This document shows positions 17,076 to 26,298 of a DNA stretch of 64,000 nucleotides, in pieces. A program made the translations under genes and the position numbers. The notes under the pieces were generated by a model. It was not told where the DNA came from. It worked only from the letters and a program-made list of their open reading frames with translations, and made no database searches. The DNA lies in NCBI RefSeq assembly GCF_009653635.1, contig NZ_PPFD01000003.1:700955-764954 (forward strand), given 5' to 3'. Positions within the stretch are counted from its first letter, which is position 1; each line of letters starts with the position of its first letter. Source of the stretch: Endozoicomonas sp. OPT23. GTDB lineage: Bacteria > Pseudomonadota > Gammaproteobacteria > Pseudomonadales > Endozoicomonadaceae.

Positions 17076-18191
17076 ATGGTTTCAGGCACCCCTCAGTCTC
17101 CATTGAAAAGGCAGGACGCAACCAGTGTCGGTTTTCTTCTGCTGAATAATTTCACCATGTTAGCTATGGCTTCAGCACTCGAAACGCTGAGAATGGCCAA
17201 TCAACTCTTTGGTTCAGAGCTGTTTAGCTGGACTCTGATTTCAGAAGACGGTGAACCGGTAAAAGCCAGTGATGGCATTATCTTTACACCCGATCATTCA
17301 ATCTCAGACAACATTGATGTGGACATTCTGATTGTCGTTGGTGGCGTTAATATCACTCGAAGTTTTAACAACAAGCATACTCGCTGGCTTAGAAGTAAGG
17401 CTCAATCCGGCAAGATTATTGGTGGTATTTGTACAGGGCCATATGTTTTAGCCGATGCAGGCCTGCTCGATAATCAGGAGTGCAGCGCCCATTGGGAATG
17501 CATTGCTTCCTTGCAGGAGCATTACCAGAGAGTTCGCTGTAATAACAAGCTTTTTACTATCGAACATAACCGTATGACTTCATCAGGTGGTAGTGCGTCT
17601 ATGGACATGTTCCTGCATCTGATCACGCTTCGTTATGGCTCAAAGCTCTCTACAGCGGTATCCGATATGTTTGTCTGTGACCGTATACGAACTGAAAATG
17701 ACAGACAACGCGTACCTCTTCGTCAGTCACACAACACTGGCGAATCAAGATCCAAGCTGGTCGATATCATTGAGCTGATGGAAAGCAATCTGGAAGAGCC
17801 CATTGAACTTGATGAGCTGGCATCTTTCGTACATGTTTCGCGTCGTCAGCTGGAAAGAATGTTTCAGCGACACCTTTCCTGTTCACCTTCAAGACATTAT
17901 CTGAAACTGAGACTCGACCGGGCGCGACAACTGCTGAAGCAATCCAGCATGTCGATTGTTGAAGTAGCCGCTGCCTGCGGTTTTGTTTCAACGCCTCATT
18001 TCAGTCGCTGTTACAGAAAATACAACGGCATTTCCCCAAGGGATGACCGAAAAGGCAGCTGGCAGGAGCCCACTCATACAACCACAGTTATCAATAAGCT
18101 GGCACTGGGCCCTGTTGAAGCAAAATCACAGTCCGTTCTGAATGAATCCCAGGCGGAACCCAGTTTCGGCTCAGTGTCAGTCAATATCTGA
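17076..18191 (+). CDS. gbdR: GATase1-AraC transcription regulator, GbdR-like
   Basis: GbdR activates betaine and dimethylglycine catabolism genes in Pseudomonas when these compounds are present. The 371-residue product has an N-terminal DJ-1/PfpI-like ligand domain (about 15-200, starting VGFLLLNNFTMLAMASALE and containing GGICTGPYVLADAGLLD) and a C-terminal AraC-type double HTH (about 230-330, with LDELASFVHVSRRQLERMF and VEVAAACGFVSTPHFSRCY). The start at 17076 is chosen because GAGGAGGA lies 10 bases upstream; it gives a length close to GbdR (367). Its place inside the betaine gene island supports the role. A choline- or carnitine-related paralogue (CdhR, SouR) is the alternative. Confidence 0.85.
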   Translation: MVSGTPQSPLKRQDATSVGFLLLNNFTMLAMASALETLRMANQLFGSELFSWTLISEDGEPVKASDGIIFTPDHSISDNIDVDILIVVGGVNITRSFNNKHTRWLRSKAQSGKIIGGICTGPYVLADAGLLDNQECSAHWECIASLQEHYQRVRCNNKLFTIEHNRMTSSGGSASMDMFLHLITLRYGSKLSTAVSDMFVCDRIRTENDRQRVPLRQSHNTGESRSKLVDIIELMESNLEEPIELDELASFVHVSRRQLERMFQRHLSCSPSRHYLKLRLDRARQLLKQSSMSIVEVAAACGFVSTPHFSRCYRKYNGISPRDDRKGSWQEPTHTTTVINKLALGPVEAKSQSVLNESQAEPSFGSVSVNI

Positions 18192-18541
18192 TCACTTAAC
18201 CAGAAGCCTGCAGGCTTTGTCATTCAAGGCCTTACCTCCCAAGTCACTCATTTGGTGGTAGTCAAATAGGGATGCTATACCAACAATGACCTATTATTGA
18301 TTGACTCAAACAAGAGTATTTTGCCAGTCAGGCTGTTATCTAAAAACGACAGCCTGCGTAAGATTCAGGCAAAAGTGCATCAGCCAAATCTGGTTAAATG
18401 GCATCAGACAACACTCCACGGGACAGGAGTGAACTATACAGGTCACATCGTAACCGGCAGTTGCTACTGACGGGTCAGGATGCCTTCAGATCAAGCTCTC
18501 GACAGCCTTGAATAAGAATAAAGCCAAAAAGGTACAAGTAG
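18192..18541. other. 350-bp region before the formate dehydrogenase operon
   Basis: No gene is visible. CAGGCTGT (18329-18336) pairs with ACAGCCTG (18349-18356) as a possible hairpin, and the second arm overlaps a TAAAAACGACA word (18341-18351). The rest probably holds the fds promoter. Confidence 0.4.
18340..18351 (-). promoter_or_regulatory. TGTCGT half-site upstream of fds operon
   Basis: Read on the minus strand the site is TGTCGTTTTTAG. A weaker TGACTG lies 21 bases further along the same strand (18325-18330). It resembles the words found before fdhA and the dgc, glyA-sox and gbc genes. Confidence 0.35.
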
Positions 18542-19030
18542 ATGACTGGTATGACAGAAGATTCCAGCATTATCACCACTGTCATCAAATCATGGCATGA
18601 CAGGCCGGGTGCCCTGTTACCAATACTTCACGGAATTCAGGATAAATTAGGGTACATCCCTTCAGAAGCCATTGATCTGATCGCTTCTGCACTACGGCAG
18701 ACCAAAGCTGAGATTCACGGCGTCATTAGTTTTTATCATCATTTCCGCACGACACCGCCTGGCAACCATCAGGTTCAGGTCTGCCGCGCTGAAGCCTGCC
18801 AGGCTCGTGGCTCCAGATCACTGGAAGCCCACATTAAGAAAAAACTGTCAGTGGACTACCACCAAACGACTATGGACAAAGAGTTTAGCCTCGATGCCGT
18901 TTACTGCCTCGGCAACTGTGCCTGTGGCCCTAATATTCGCATTAGTAACGAGATCCACGGGCGAGTCAGCAATGAACGCTTCGACGAACTGGTCGATGCC
19001 ATGACCACTCGACCTCTGGAGCTGCAATGA
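18542..19030 (+). CDS. fdsG: NAD-dependent formate dehydrogenase gamma subunit (NuoE-like)
   Basis: FdsG carries a [2Fe-2S] cluster in the soluble molybdenum formate dehydrogenase and helps pass electrons to NAD. The 162-residue product is a thioredoxin-like ferredoxin of the NuoE family. The helical N-terminus (GALLPILHGIQDKLGYIP) is followed by cluster ligands in CRAEACQARG and in CLGNCACGPNI. It is the first gene of the order fdsG-B-A-C-D, which matches Cupriavidus, and overlaps fdsB by four bases. A second in-frame ATG nine bases on is an alternative start. Confidence 0.92.
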   Translation: MTGMTEDSSIITTVIKSWHDRPGALLPILHGIQDKLGYIPSEAIDLIASALRQTKAEIHGVISFYHHFRTTPPGNHQVQVCRAEACQARGSRSLEAHIKKKLSVDYHQTTMDKEFSLDAVYCLGNCACGPNIRISNEIHGRVSNERFDELVDAMTTRPLELQ

Positions 19031-20598
19031 ATCATTTCAAACTGTTCGTACCAAAAGATACTACGTCCTGTTCACTGGGCGCCGATCAGATTGCAGACTC
19101 TATTCTCGAAAAGGCTGAACAATACGACTTAAACATCGAACTGACCCGCAACGGTTCCCGTGGCTTGTTCTGGCTGGAACCTCTGGTTGAAGTCGAAATC
19201 GGCCAGAAGCGTATGGCCTTTGGCTCTGTTGCAACAGCTGATGTCGAGTCACTGCTGACCGATCTGAAAACGGGCGAGTTTGCTCAACACCCTTTGTTTC
19301 TGGGTGAGACGGAAGAGATTCCATACCTGAAAAAACAGCAGAGAATTACCTTCTCGCGTGCCGGTATTACTGACCCACTGTCTATTGACGACTATCAAAA
19401 CCATGATGGCTTCAAAGGGCTTGAAAAAGCCCTGTCAGTTTCATCTCAGGAAATAGTGAACGAGGTTAAGGAGTCTGGGCTCAGAGGTCGTGGCGGAGCG
19501 GCTTTCCCTACCGGTATCAAGTGGCAGACCGTACTCGATGCGCCTTCCGATCAAAAGTACATTGTCTGTAACGCCGATGAAGGTGACTCGGGTACTTTTG
19601 CTGACCGTATGGTAATGGAAGCCGATCCTTACATGCTGATTGAAGGCATGGCCATCGCTGGTCTGGCTGTTGGCGCTGATCAGGGCTATATCTATCTCCG
19701 TTCCGAATACCCAATGGCTCAACAGGTTCTTGATGAAGCTATCAACAACGCAATAAAAGCCGGATTCCTCGGAGAAAACATTCTCAATAGTGGCAAAACA
19801 TTTCATCTGGAAGTACGACTCGGTGCCGGTGCTTATATCTGCGGTGAAGAGACATCACTACTGGAAAGCCTTGAAGGCAAGCGCGGACTGGTTCGCGCTA
19901 AACCGCCACTGCCAGCTCTTGAAGGTTTGTTTGGTCAGCCAACCATCGTTAATAACGTTCTCAGTCTTGCCGCTGTTCCCTTCATTCTGGCTGAAGGAGG
20001 AAAAGCTTACGGTGAATATGGAATCAATCGCTCCAAAGGAACCCTGCCGTTTCAGCTGGCTGGCAATATCCACCAGGGCGGCCTGATTGAGCTGCCTTTT
20101 GGCTACACATTGCGTCAGCTGGTAGAAGAGTTTGGGCAGGGAACCGCCTCCGGTCGTCCGGTCAAAGCTATTCAGGTCGGCGGCCCGCTGGGTGCTTATT
20201 TACCCGAATCACAATGGGACCTGCCTCTGGATTATGAGGCTTTTTCTGCTGAAGGTGCCGTGCTCGGCCATGGCGGTATCGTAGTATTTGACGACAGTGT
20301 AGATATGTCGGAACAGGCTCGGTTCTCCATGGAGTTCTGCACCGAAGAATCCTGCGGTAAATGCACACCCTGTCGTATTGGCTCCACCCGTGGTGTAGAA
20401 GTTATTGACCGCATTCGCAGTGGTGAAAACAGTGAAGCCAATATCGAACTGCTGCACGATCTCTGCGACACAATGGAATTTGGTTCCCTCTGCGCCATGG
20501 GCGGCATGACACCGTTCCCCGTTCGCAGTGCTGTTAGCCACTTTGCCAGCGATTTCACCCCTGCAACCAGCCAGACAGGAGGTCAGGGTAATGATTGA
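19027..20598 (+). CDS. fdsB: NAD-dependent formate dehydrogenase beta subunit (NuoF-like)
   Basis: FdsB binds FMN and NAD and delivers electrons from formate oxidation to NAD. The 523-residue product has a short N-terminal ferredoxin-like part (about 1-100) and a NuoF core. The FMN/NAD site is seen in GRGGAAFPTGIKW and in GAGAYICGEETSLLESLEG; the [4Fe-4S] ligands are in ESCGKCTPCRIGSTRG and a Cys about 40 residues later. It overlaps fdsG by four bases and fdsA by eight, so the three are almost certainly cotranslated. Confidence 0.94.
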   Translation: MNHFKLFVPKDTTSCSLGADQIADSILEKAEQYDLNIELTRNGSRGLFWLEPLVEVEIGQKRMAFGSVATADVESLLTDLKTGEFAQHPLFLGETEEIPYLKKQQRITFSRAGITDPLSIDDYQNHDGFKGLEKALSVSSQEIVNEVKESGLRGRGGAAFPTGIKWQTVLDAPSDQKYIVCNADEGDSGTFADRMVMEADPYMLIEGMAIAGLAVGADQGYIYLRSEYPMAQQVLDEAINNAIKAGFLGENILNSGKTFHLEVRLGAGAYICGEETSLLESLEGKRGLVRAKPPLPALEGLFGQPTIVNNVLSLAAVPFILAEGGKAYGEYGINRSKGTLPFQLAGNIHQGGLIELPFGYTLRQLVEEFGQGTASGRPVKAIQVGGPLGAYLPESQWDLPLDYEAFSAEGAVLGHGGIVVFDDSVDMSEQARFSMEFCTEESCGKCTPCRIGSTRGVEVIDRIRSGENSEANIELLHDLCDTMEFGSLCAMGGMTPFPVRSAVSHFASDFTPATSQTGGQGND

Positions 20599-23464
20599 GT
20601 ACTTTAACCCGAAAACTGATCCGGATAAGGATTACGGAACCCCTTTTGTTGAATCAGATGTTCTGGTTAACCTGGATATCGACGGAGTCAAGGTTACAGT
20701 GCCTGAAGGCACATCGGTCATGCGGGCAGCCATGCTGCATGATATTAATATTCCCAAACTCTGTGCCTCCGATAACCTCGAATCATTCGGCTCCTGCCGT
20801 CTTTGTGCGGTAGAGATTGAAGGTCGTCGCGGTATGCCAGCTTCCTGCACCACACCCGTTGCAGACGGTATGAAGGTAACGACCCAGAATACCAGCCTGG
20901 CCAAACTGCGTCGTAATATCATGGAACTGTATATCTCCGATCACCCACTGGACTGCCTGACCTGTCCAAGCAATGGTGACTGTGAGCTGCAGGACATGGC
21001 GGGGGCTGTTGGGCTTAGAGAAGTTCGCTATGGTCTTGGTAAAAATCATCTGGAACAGGAGAAAGACCACTCCAATCCTTACTTCAGTTTTGATCCTTCC
21101 AAATGCATTGTCTGTTCCCGCTGCGTCCGTGCCTGTGAACAGGTTCAGGGTACTTTTGCCCTGACCGTTGAAGGTCGTGGTTTTGATTCAAAAATAGCGG
21201 CAGGAAAAGGAGAGAGCTTCCTCGACTCCGACTGTGTCTCCTGCGGAGCCTGTGTTCAGGCTTGCCCGACTTCAACGCTGATGGAAAAGAGTGTCATCGA
21301 GCAGGGGCAGCCCGAACATTCAGTGGTAACGACCTGTGCCTATTGTGGTGTCGGTTGCGCCTTCAAGGCTGAGATGAAAGGCAGCGAGCTTGTTCGCATG
21401 GTGCCTTACAAAGGCGGTGAAGCGAACCAGGGTCACTCCTGTGTTAAAGGCCGCTTTGCCTTTGGTTATGCCACCCATAAGGATCGTATTAAAGAGCCTA
21501 TGATCCGTGATGCCATTGACCAGCCATGGCGTCGTGTTTCCTGGGAAGAAGCCATTGGCTTTGCAGCTTCCCGCATTCAATCCATTCAGGAAAAGTACGG
21601 CCGGGAAAGTGTTGGCGGCATTACCTCATCACGCTGTACCAATGAAGAGGCCTATCTGGTTCAGAAGCTGATTCGGGCTGCTTTTGGCAACAACAATACA
21701 GATACCTGTGCCCGTGTCTGCCATTCACCAACCGGCTATGGTTTGAAGACGACACTGGGTGAGTCAGCCGGTACCCAGACGTTCCAGTCAGTATTGAAGA
21801 GTGATGTGGTCATTGTTATGGGGGCCAACCCGACCGATGCACACCCTGTATTCGGTTCACTATTGCGCCGTCGTCTAAGAGAAGGCGCAAGCCTGATCGT
21901 TATTGATCCAAGAGAGATCGATCTGCTGTCCACGCCTCACCTTCAGGGCAACACGCACCTGCCTTTAAGGCCCGGCAGTAACGTGGCCATGTTGAATGCT
22001 CTGGCTTATGTCATTGCCACTGAACAACTGCTCGACAATGACTTTATTGAGCAACGCTGTGACACCGACTCCCTGAAGAAGTGGTTGGAGTTTATTGTCC
22101 AGGACAAGAATTCTCCGGAATCTGCTGAAGTAATCACAGGCGTACCTGCCGAAAAGATTCGTCAAGCGGCAAGGCTTTACGCTACTGCCGGTAACGGCGC
22201 TATCTATTACGGTCTTGGAGTTACCGAGCACAGTCAGGGCTCCAGTACCGTAATGGCCATTGCCAATCTGGCTATGATTACAGGTAACCTGGGTCGTGAA
22301 GGGGTTGGTGTTAATCCATTGCGAGGTCAGAACAATGTTCAGGGTTCCTGCGACATGGGCTCTTTCCCTCACGAACTGCCCGGTTACCAGCATATTGCCG
22401 ACGATACTATTCGTACCAAGTTCGAGCAAAGCTGGGGCGTAACGCTGGACGATGAACCCGGACTGCGAATCCCCAATATGTTTGATGCTGCCATCAGCGG
22501 AACATTCAGGGGCATGTATGTTCAGGGTGAAGATATCGCTCAGTCAGACCCCAACACCCAGCATGTGCAGGCAGCACTGGAATCTCTTGAGTGCCTGATC
22601 GTTCAGGATATCTTCCTCAATGAAACCGCCAAGTACGCTCATGTCCTGCTGCCGGGTTCTTCCTTCCTTGAGAAAAACGGCACCTTTACGAACGCTGAAC
22701 GTCGTATAAACCGTGTCCGCAAGGTCATGCCAGCGGTAGCTGGTAAGGAAGACTGGGAAGTCACTCAGGACCTGGCCAATGCTCTTGGTTACCCGATGAA
22801 CTACTCGCATCCTTCCGAAATCATGGCCGAAATTGCCAGCCTGACGCCGTCTTTCTCCGGTGTCAGTTATGAAAAGCTGGAAGAGTTGGGCAGTATTCAA
22901 TGGCCCTGCAATGACCAGTACCCTGAAGGTATGCCTACTATGCATACCGAGAGTTTCCCTATCGGAAGAGGGCAGCTGGCCATCACCGAGTATGTTGCTA
23001 CCGAAGAACGTGCCAATCGTAAGTTCCCGCTGTTATTGACTACGGGCCGTATTCTCAGCCAATACAATGTTGGTGCCCAGACTCGACGCACCGAGAACCA
23101 GGTCTGGCATGACGAAGATGTGCTTGAGGTGCATCCGGTGGATGCCGAGGACCGTGGAATCAAGGATGGAGACTGGCTGGGTATTCGCAGTCGTGCTGGT
23201 GAGACCGTTTTGAAGGCTCGCATCAGCGAAAGAATGCAGCCTGGTGTCGTTTATACCACCTTCCACCATCCGTTCAGCGGTGCCAATGTAATCACCACTG
23301 ATAACTCGGACTGGGCGACTAACTGTCCGGAATACAAGGTAACAGCCGTACAGATCAATAAGGTTTCCGAACCTTCGGAATGGCAGAAGCAGTTCCACCA
23401 GTTCCATCAGCAACAGATACAACTGTTGAATGCTGAGAATGCCAGCAAGACGATAGAACCATGA
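20591..23464 (+). CDS. fdsA: NAD-dependent formate dehydrogenase alpha subunit (molybdopterin)
   Basis: FdsA is the catalytic subunit that oxidises formate to CO2 at a bis-MGD molybdenum centre. The 957-residue product starts with a [2Fe-2S] domain (CASDNLESFGSCRLC), then HPLDCLTCPSNGDCEL, two [4Fe-4S] clusters (CIVCSRCVRACE and CVSCGACVQACP), another cluster at CAYCGVGC, and the molybdopterin domain. The metal ligand is cysteine, in CARVCHSPTGYG, so this is the non-selenium form. The ATG at 20591, behind GGAGG and overlapping fdsB, is preferred over an earlier frame opening at 20528. Confidence 0.95.
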   Translation: MIEYFNPKTDPDKDYGTPFVESDVLVNLDIDGVKVTVPEGTSVMRAAMLHDINIPKLCASDNLESFGSCRLCAVEIEGRRGMPASCTTPVADGMKVTTQNTSLAKLRRNIMELYISDHPLDCLTCPSNGDCELQDMAGAVGLREVRYGLGKNHLEQEKDHSNPYFSFDPSKCIVCSRCVRACEQVQGTFALTVEGRGFDSKIAAGKGESFLDSDCVSCGACVQACPTSTLMEKSVIEQGQPEHSVVTTCAYCGVGCAFKAEMKGSELVRMVPYKGGEANQGHSCVKGRFAFGYATHKDRIKEPMIRDAIDQPWRRVSWEEAIGFAASRIQSIQEKYGRESVGGITSSRCTNEEAYLVQKLIRAAFGNNNTDTCARVCHSPTGYGLKTTLGESAGTQTFQSVLKSDVVIVMGANPTDAHPVFGSLLRRRLREGASLIVIDPREIDLLSTPHLQGNTHLPLRPGSNVAMLNALAYVIATEQLLDNDFIEQRCDTDSLKKWLEFIVQDKNSPESAEVITGVPAEKIRQAARLYATAGNGAIYYGLGVTEHSQGSSTVMAIANLAMITGNLGREGVGVNPLRGQNNVQGSCDMGSFPHELPGYQHIADDTIRTKFEQSWGVTLDDEPGLRIPNMFDAAISGTFRGMYVQGEDIAQSDPNTQHVQAALESLECLIVQDIFLNETAKYAHVLLPGSSFLEKNGTFTNAERRINRVRKVMPAVAGKEDWEVTQDLANALGYPMNYSHPSEIMAEIASLTPSFSGVSYEKLEELGSIQWPCNDQYPEGMPTMHTESFPIGRGQLAITEYVATEERANRKFPLLLTTGRILSQYNVGAQTRRTENQVWHDEDVLEVHPVDAEDRGIKDGDWLGIRSRAGETVLKARISERMQPGVVYTTFHHPFSGANVITTDNSDWATNCPEYKVTAVQINKVSEPSEWQKQFHQFHQQQIQLLNAENASKTIEP

Positions 23465-24297
23465 ACTGTATGATTAAGAACTCTGCCACTGCCGAATCTA
23501 AGAGCGTCACGACCCAGCCAGTGACTGTCAGTCGCTGGCAATCCGGTCGTTATCAGCCAAAGAGCGATCTTCTTGCAGAAGAAGTGCCTGTCGCTATGGT
23601 TTTCAACGGCATCTCCCATGCCGTAATGATGGCGCTGCCTGAAAATCTTGAGCTGCTGGCGCTTGGGTTCAGTCTCACCGAAGGCATTATTGAGTCTGCT
23701 GATGAATTCTATGATCTGGAAGTTGTAGAACAAAACGCTGGCTATGAGCTGCGAATGAGCATCAGCAGCCAGCGTATGTCTGCTTTGAAAGAAAGAAGAA
23801 GAAACCTGACCGGCCGCACCGGTTGTGGCCTTTGTGGTACTGAATCTCTGGAGCAGGCTATTCGACCTGTAACACCACTAGCTCCTTCCAAACGGCCAAC
23901 AGATCCGGCTGTTCAGCAGGCATTACTGGAATTGAGACAGCACCAGCCTTTGCAGGAACTGACCGGCGCCTGCCACGGGGCAGCATGGTGTGACCAGCAG
24001 GGGAGGATTCAGTTTCTCTATGAAGACGTGGGGCGCCATAACGCTTTGGATAAGTTGATTGGCGGCCTTCACCGTAGAAATGAAGACCTGAACGACGGCT
24101 TTGTGCTTATCTCCAGTCGAGCCAGTTTCGAAATGGTGCAGAAACTTGCCGCTGTAAGACTTGGCAGTCTGGTTGCTGTTTCTGCACCCACCTCTCTGGC
24201 TGTGAATATTGCCAGAAAAGCGAATATAAACCTGATCGCTTTTGCCCGTCAGGGCAGGCATCAGATCTACAGTGAATGCCTGGAGCAGACGACATGA
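23461..24297 (+). CDS. fdhD: Formate dehydrogenase sulfurtransferase FdhD/FdsC
   Basis: FdhD transfers sulfur from a cysteine desulfurase to the molybdenum cofactor and is needed for active formate dehydrogenase. The 278-residue product has the conserved CGLCG loop (GCGLCGTESLEQA, about residue 120), followed by GACHGAAW, YEDVGRHNALDKLIG and SSRASFEMVQKLA, all FdhD signatures. It overlaps fdsA by four bases and occupies the fdsC position of fdsGBACD operons. Confidence 0.94.
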   Translation: MNCMIKNSATAESKSVTTQPVTVSRWQSGRYQPKSDLLAEEVPVAMVFNGISHAVMMALPENLELLALGFSLTEGIIESADEFYDLEVVEQNAGYELRMSISSQRMSALKERRRNLTGRTGCGLCGTESLEQAIRPVTPLAPSKRPTDPAVQQALLELRQHQPLQELTGACHGAAWCDQQGRIQFLYEDVGRHNALDKLIGGLHRRNEDLNDGFVLISSRASFEMVQKLAAVRLGSLVAVSAPTSLAVNIARKANINLIAFARQGRHQIYSECLEQTT

Positions 24298-24527
24298 GCC
24301 ATATTTCAGAACAACAGAAACTGGTTGCCATGCTGCAGCAGATTGCTGACAACAATCAGCATCACGGCCACCATGGAACCAATGGCGACATCATTGCCGA
24401 CCACATTATCAAGTTCTGGGCGCGCCCGATGAAAGAGCAGATCATTGAATTTTTCCAACAGGACAATGATGAGCTGCAACCTGAAATACAACATGCATTG
24501 CAGAAGGTAACGGACCGGTACTGCTGA
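24294..24527 (+). CDS. fdsD: Formate dehydrogenase delta subunit
   Basis: FdsD is a small accessory subunit of the soluble formate dehydrogenase; its exact role is not settled. The 77-residue product has the family form: an N-terminal helix (LVAMLQQIADNN), a His-rich stretch (HHGHHG), then DHIIKFWARPMKEQII, which is diagnostic. The ATG at 24294 overlaps the fdhD stop (ATGA); an ATG 18 bases earlier is possible. It closes the fds operon. Confidence 0.88.
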   Translation: MSHISEQQKLVAMLQQIADNNQHHGHHGTNGDIIADHIIKFWARPMKEQIIEFFQQDNDELQPEIQHALQKVTDRYC

Positions 24528-24556
24528 TTCCTGACAACACAATCGGTTCGACAGGG

Positions 24557-24596
24557 TGAATTTAAGAACGATTAACGTCGTTAATCGTCAAATTCA
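24557..24596 (+). promoter_or_regulatory. Composite inverted repeat between fdsD and sdaA
   Basis: ACGATTAAC (24568-24576) and GTTAATCGT (24580-24588) are exact complements around GTC, and TGAATTT (24557-24563) and AAATTCA (24590-24596) extend the symmetry outward. There is no T-run, so an operator before sdaA or a processed stem is as likely as a terminator. Confidence 0.45.
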
Positions 24597-24653
24597 CAAA
24601 CACAGGCTGCCAGATAATCTCTGTAAAGAATTATTGGCTCTGTGGGAATATGT

Positions 24654-26033
24654 ATGTCAATCAGTGTGTTCGATCTATTTAAAGTTGGCATTGGCCCGTC
24701 CAGTTCTCACACGGTAGGGCCGATGGTTGCAGCAGCTATGTTTGCTGAACGGCTTCAGAGTGAAAGCTTGCTGCCTGCAATCAGTCAGATCAAGATAACC
24801 CTGTACGGTTCACTCAGTTCCACTGGTATTGGCCATGGCACCGATCAGGCAACCGTTGCCGGATTAACCGGAAAACGACCTGATTCCTTTGACCCCAAAG
24901 AGCTGCCACTACTGATCAGCACCATCAGGAAGGATGGCATTTTGCCACTGCCTGACCAGCACTTTGTCGCGTTCAACTGGCAACGTGATATCCGCTTTAT
25001 TGATGAACCTCTTCCTTATCACCCTAATGCCATGACCATCACAGCACTGGATTCCAGTGGCTGTGATCTGCTCAGTAACACTTACTACTCCATTGGGGGT
25101 GGTTTTGTTATAGACGAATCTCAGGCGACAGAAGACGCTCACCTGGTACCTCAGGTTAAGCTGCCCTACGATTTCAACAATGCCGAAGAGCTTCTGAAAC
25201 TCTGTCAGAGCAATAACCTCAGTATCAGTCAGTTGATGATGGAAAACGAGAAAGTATGGCGGTCAGAACAGGAAGTCCGTGATGGCCTGAAACAGATCTG
25301 GGCAGTGATGCAGGAATGTATTGCCAATGGACTTGAGAACGAAGGCATTCTGCCAGGCGGTCTCGATGTAAAACGCCGGGCCAGCGACCTGTATCGATCG
25401 CTGCAGGATACTCAGGCAAACAATATTATCAGTTCCACCATGGCCGCCATGGACTGGGTGAACCTCTATGCCCTGGCGGTCAATGAAGAGAATGCAGCCG
25501 GTGGCCGGATGGTCACCGCTCCCACTAATGGTGCAGCAGGTATCATTCCTGCCGTGCTGATGTACTTTATGAAATTCCGTGAGTGTGGTCGTAAGGACGC
25601 AGAAGTGGATTTTCTTCTGGCGGCAGCTGCCATCGGCGCACTGTGTAAAAAGAATGCCTCCATTTCCGGTGCTGAAGTTGGTTGTCAGGGAGAAGTGGGT
25701 TCAGCCTGCGCCATGGCCGCTGCAGGGCTCTGCGAAATACTGGGTGGCAGTCCTGAACAGGTAGAGAATGCCGCTGAAATTGCTCTGGAACATAACCTTG
25801 GCCTGACCTGTGACCCGGTTGCCGGGCTGGTACAGATACCCTGTATTGAGCGCAACGCTATTGCTGCGGTAAAAGCCATCAACGCCACCCAGATGTCGCT
25901 TCGGGGCAATGGCGAACACTTCATATCTCTCGATAAAGTCATCAAAACCATGTGGGACACCGGCATGGATATGCAGGATAAATATAAGGAAACCTCCAAG
26001 GGTGGCCTTGCTGTGAACGCCATCGAGTGCTGA
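24654..26033 (+). CDS. sdaA: L-serine ammonia-lyase (single chain, iron-sulfur)
   Basis: This enzyme deaminates L-serine to pyruvate using a [4Fe-4S] cluster. The 459-residue product has the N-terminal beta domain ([20 protein letters not shown] at the start) and the C-terminal alpha domain. Cluster cysteines are visible in [20 protein letters not shown] and in [16 protein letters not shown]. The ATG at 24654 is preferred to a GTG four codons earlier because it gives the usual MISVFDLF-like opening. In this setting it carries serine, made from glycine by GlyA, into central metabolism. P. aeruginosa also has an sda gene next to gbdR. Confidence 0.95.
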   Translation: MSISVFDLFKVGIGPSSSHTVGPMVAAAMFAERLQSESLLPAISQIKITLYGSLSSTGIGHGTDQATVAGLTGKRPDSFDPKELPLLISTIRKDGILPLPDQHFVAFNWQRDIRFIDEPLPYHPNAMTITALDSSGCDLLSNTYYSIGGGFVIDESQATEDAHLVPQVKLPYDFNNAEELLKLCQSNNLSISQLMMENEKVWRSEQEVRDGLKQIWAVMQECIANGLENEGILPGGLDVKRRASDLYRSLQDTQANNIISSTMAAMDWVNLYALAVNEENAAGGRMVTAPTNGAAGIIPAVLMYFMKFRECGRKDAEVDFLLAAAAIGALCKKNASISGAEVGCQGEVGSACAMAAAGLCEILGGSPEQVENAAEIALEHNLGLTCDPVAGLVQIPCIERNAIAAVKAINATQMSLRGNGEHFISLDKVIKTMWDTGMDMQDKYKETSKGGLAVNAIEC

Positions 26034-26068
26034 CTTCCTGCTCAAAATGACGTCTTTCATCAACCTGC

Positions 26069-26096
26069 ACGACAGCCGGAATTTACTGACTGTCGT
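26069..26096 (+). terminator. Hairpin after sdaA
   Basis: ACGACAG (26069-26075) pairs with CTGTCGT (26090-26096), followed by ATTTTCT. Its second arm overlaps a TGTCGT half-site of the next operon. Confidence 0.5.
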
Positions 26097-26133
26097 ATTT
26101 TCTGCTGTGTCGTTTTAAGAACAGATATGACGG
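26087..26133 (+). promoter_or_regulatory. TGTCGT half-sites upstream of the dgc operon
   Basis: TGTCGT occurs at 26091-26096 and at 26108-26113 (TGTCGTTTTAAG), TGACTG lies 21 bases before the second, and TGACGG 20 bases after it. The cluster is about 165-210 bp before the first gene of the dimethylglycine operon and fits a binding site for a GATase1-AraC regulator. Confidence 0.4.
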
Positions 26134-26298
26134 TTTTGGGTATCAGTCTTGTCGCATACAGTGTGCTGAGTCTACCCCTGAGCTTTTACACTGACTCCGA
26201 AGATAACAATAAATCTGAAAATAACCGATGAGACCCGGGACATAAGGCCAGTAATCAGGCTAAACCCGGCGAAAGGTAGAAGGCAGAGGATAAGAATA

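Noticed and set aside
21700-21740. Selenocysteine codon in the formate dehydrogenase
   Set aside because: The metal-ligand position in CARVCHSPT is a cysteine codon and no in-frame TGA is present.
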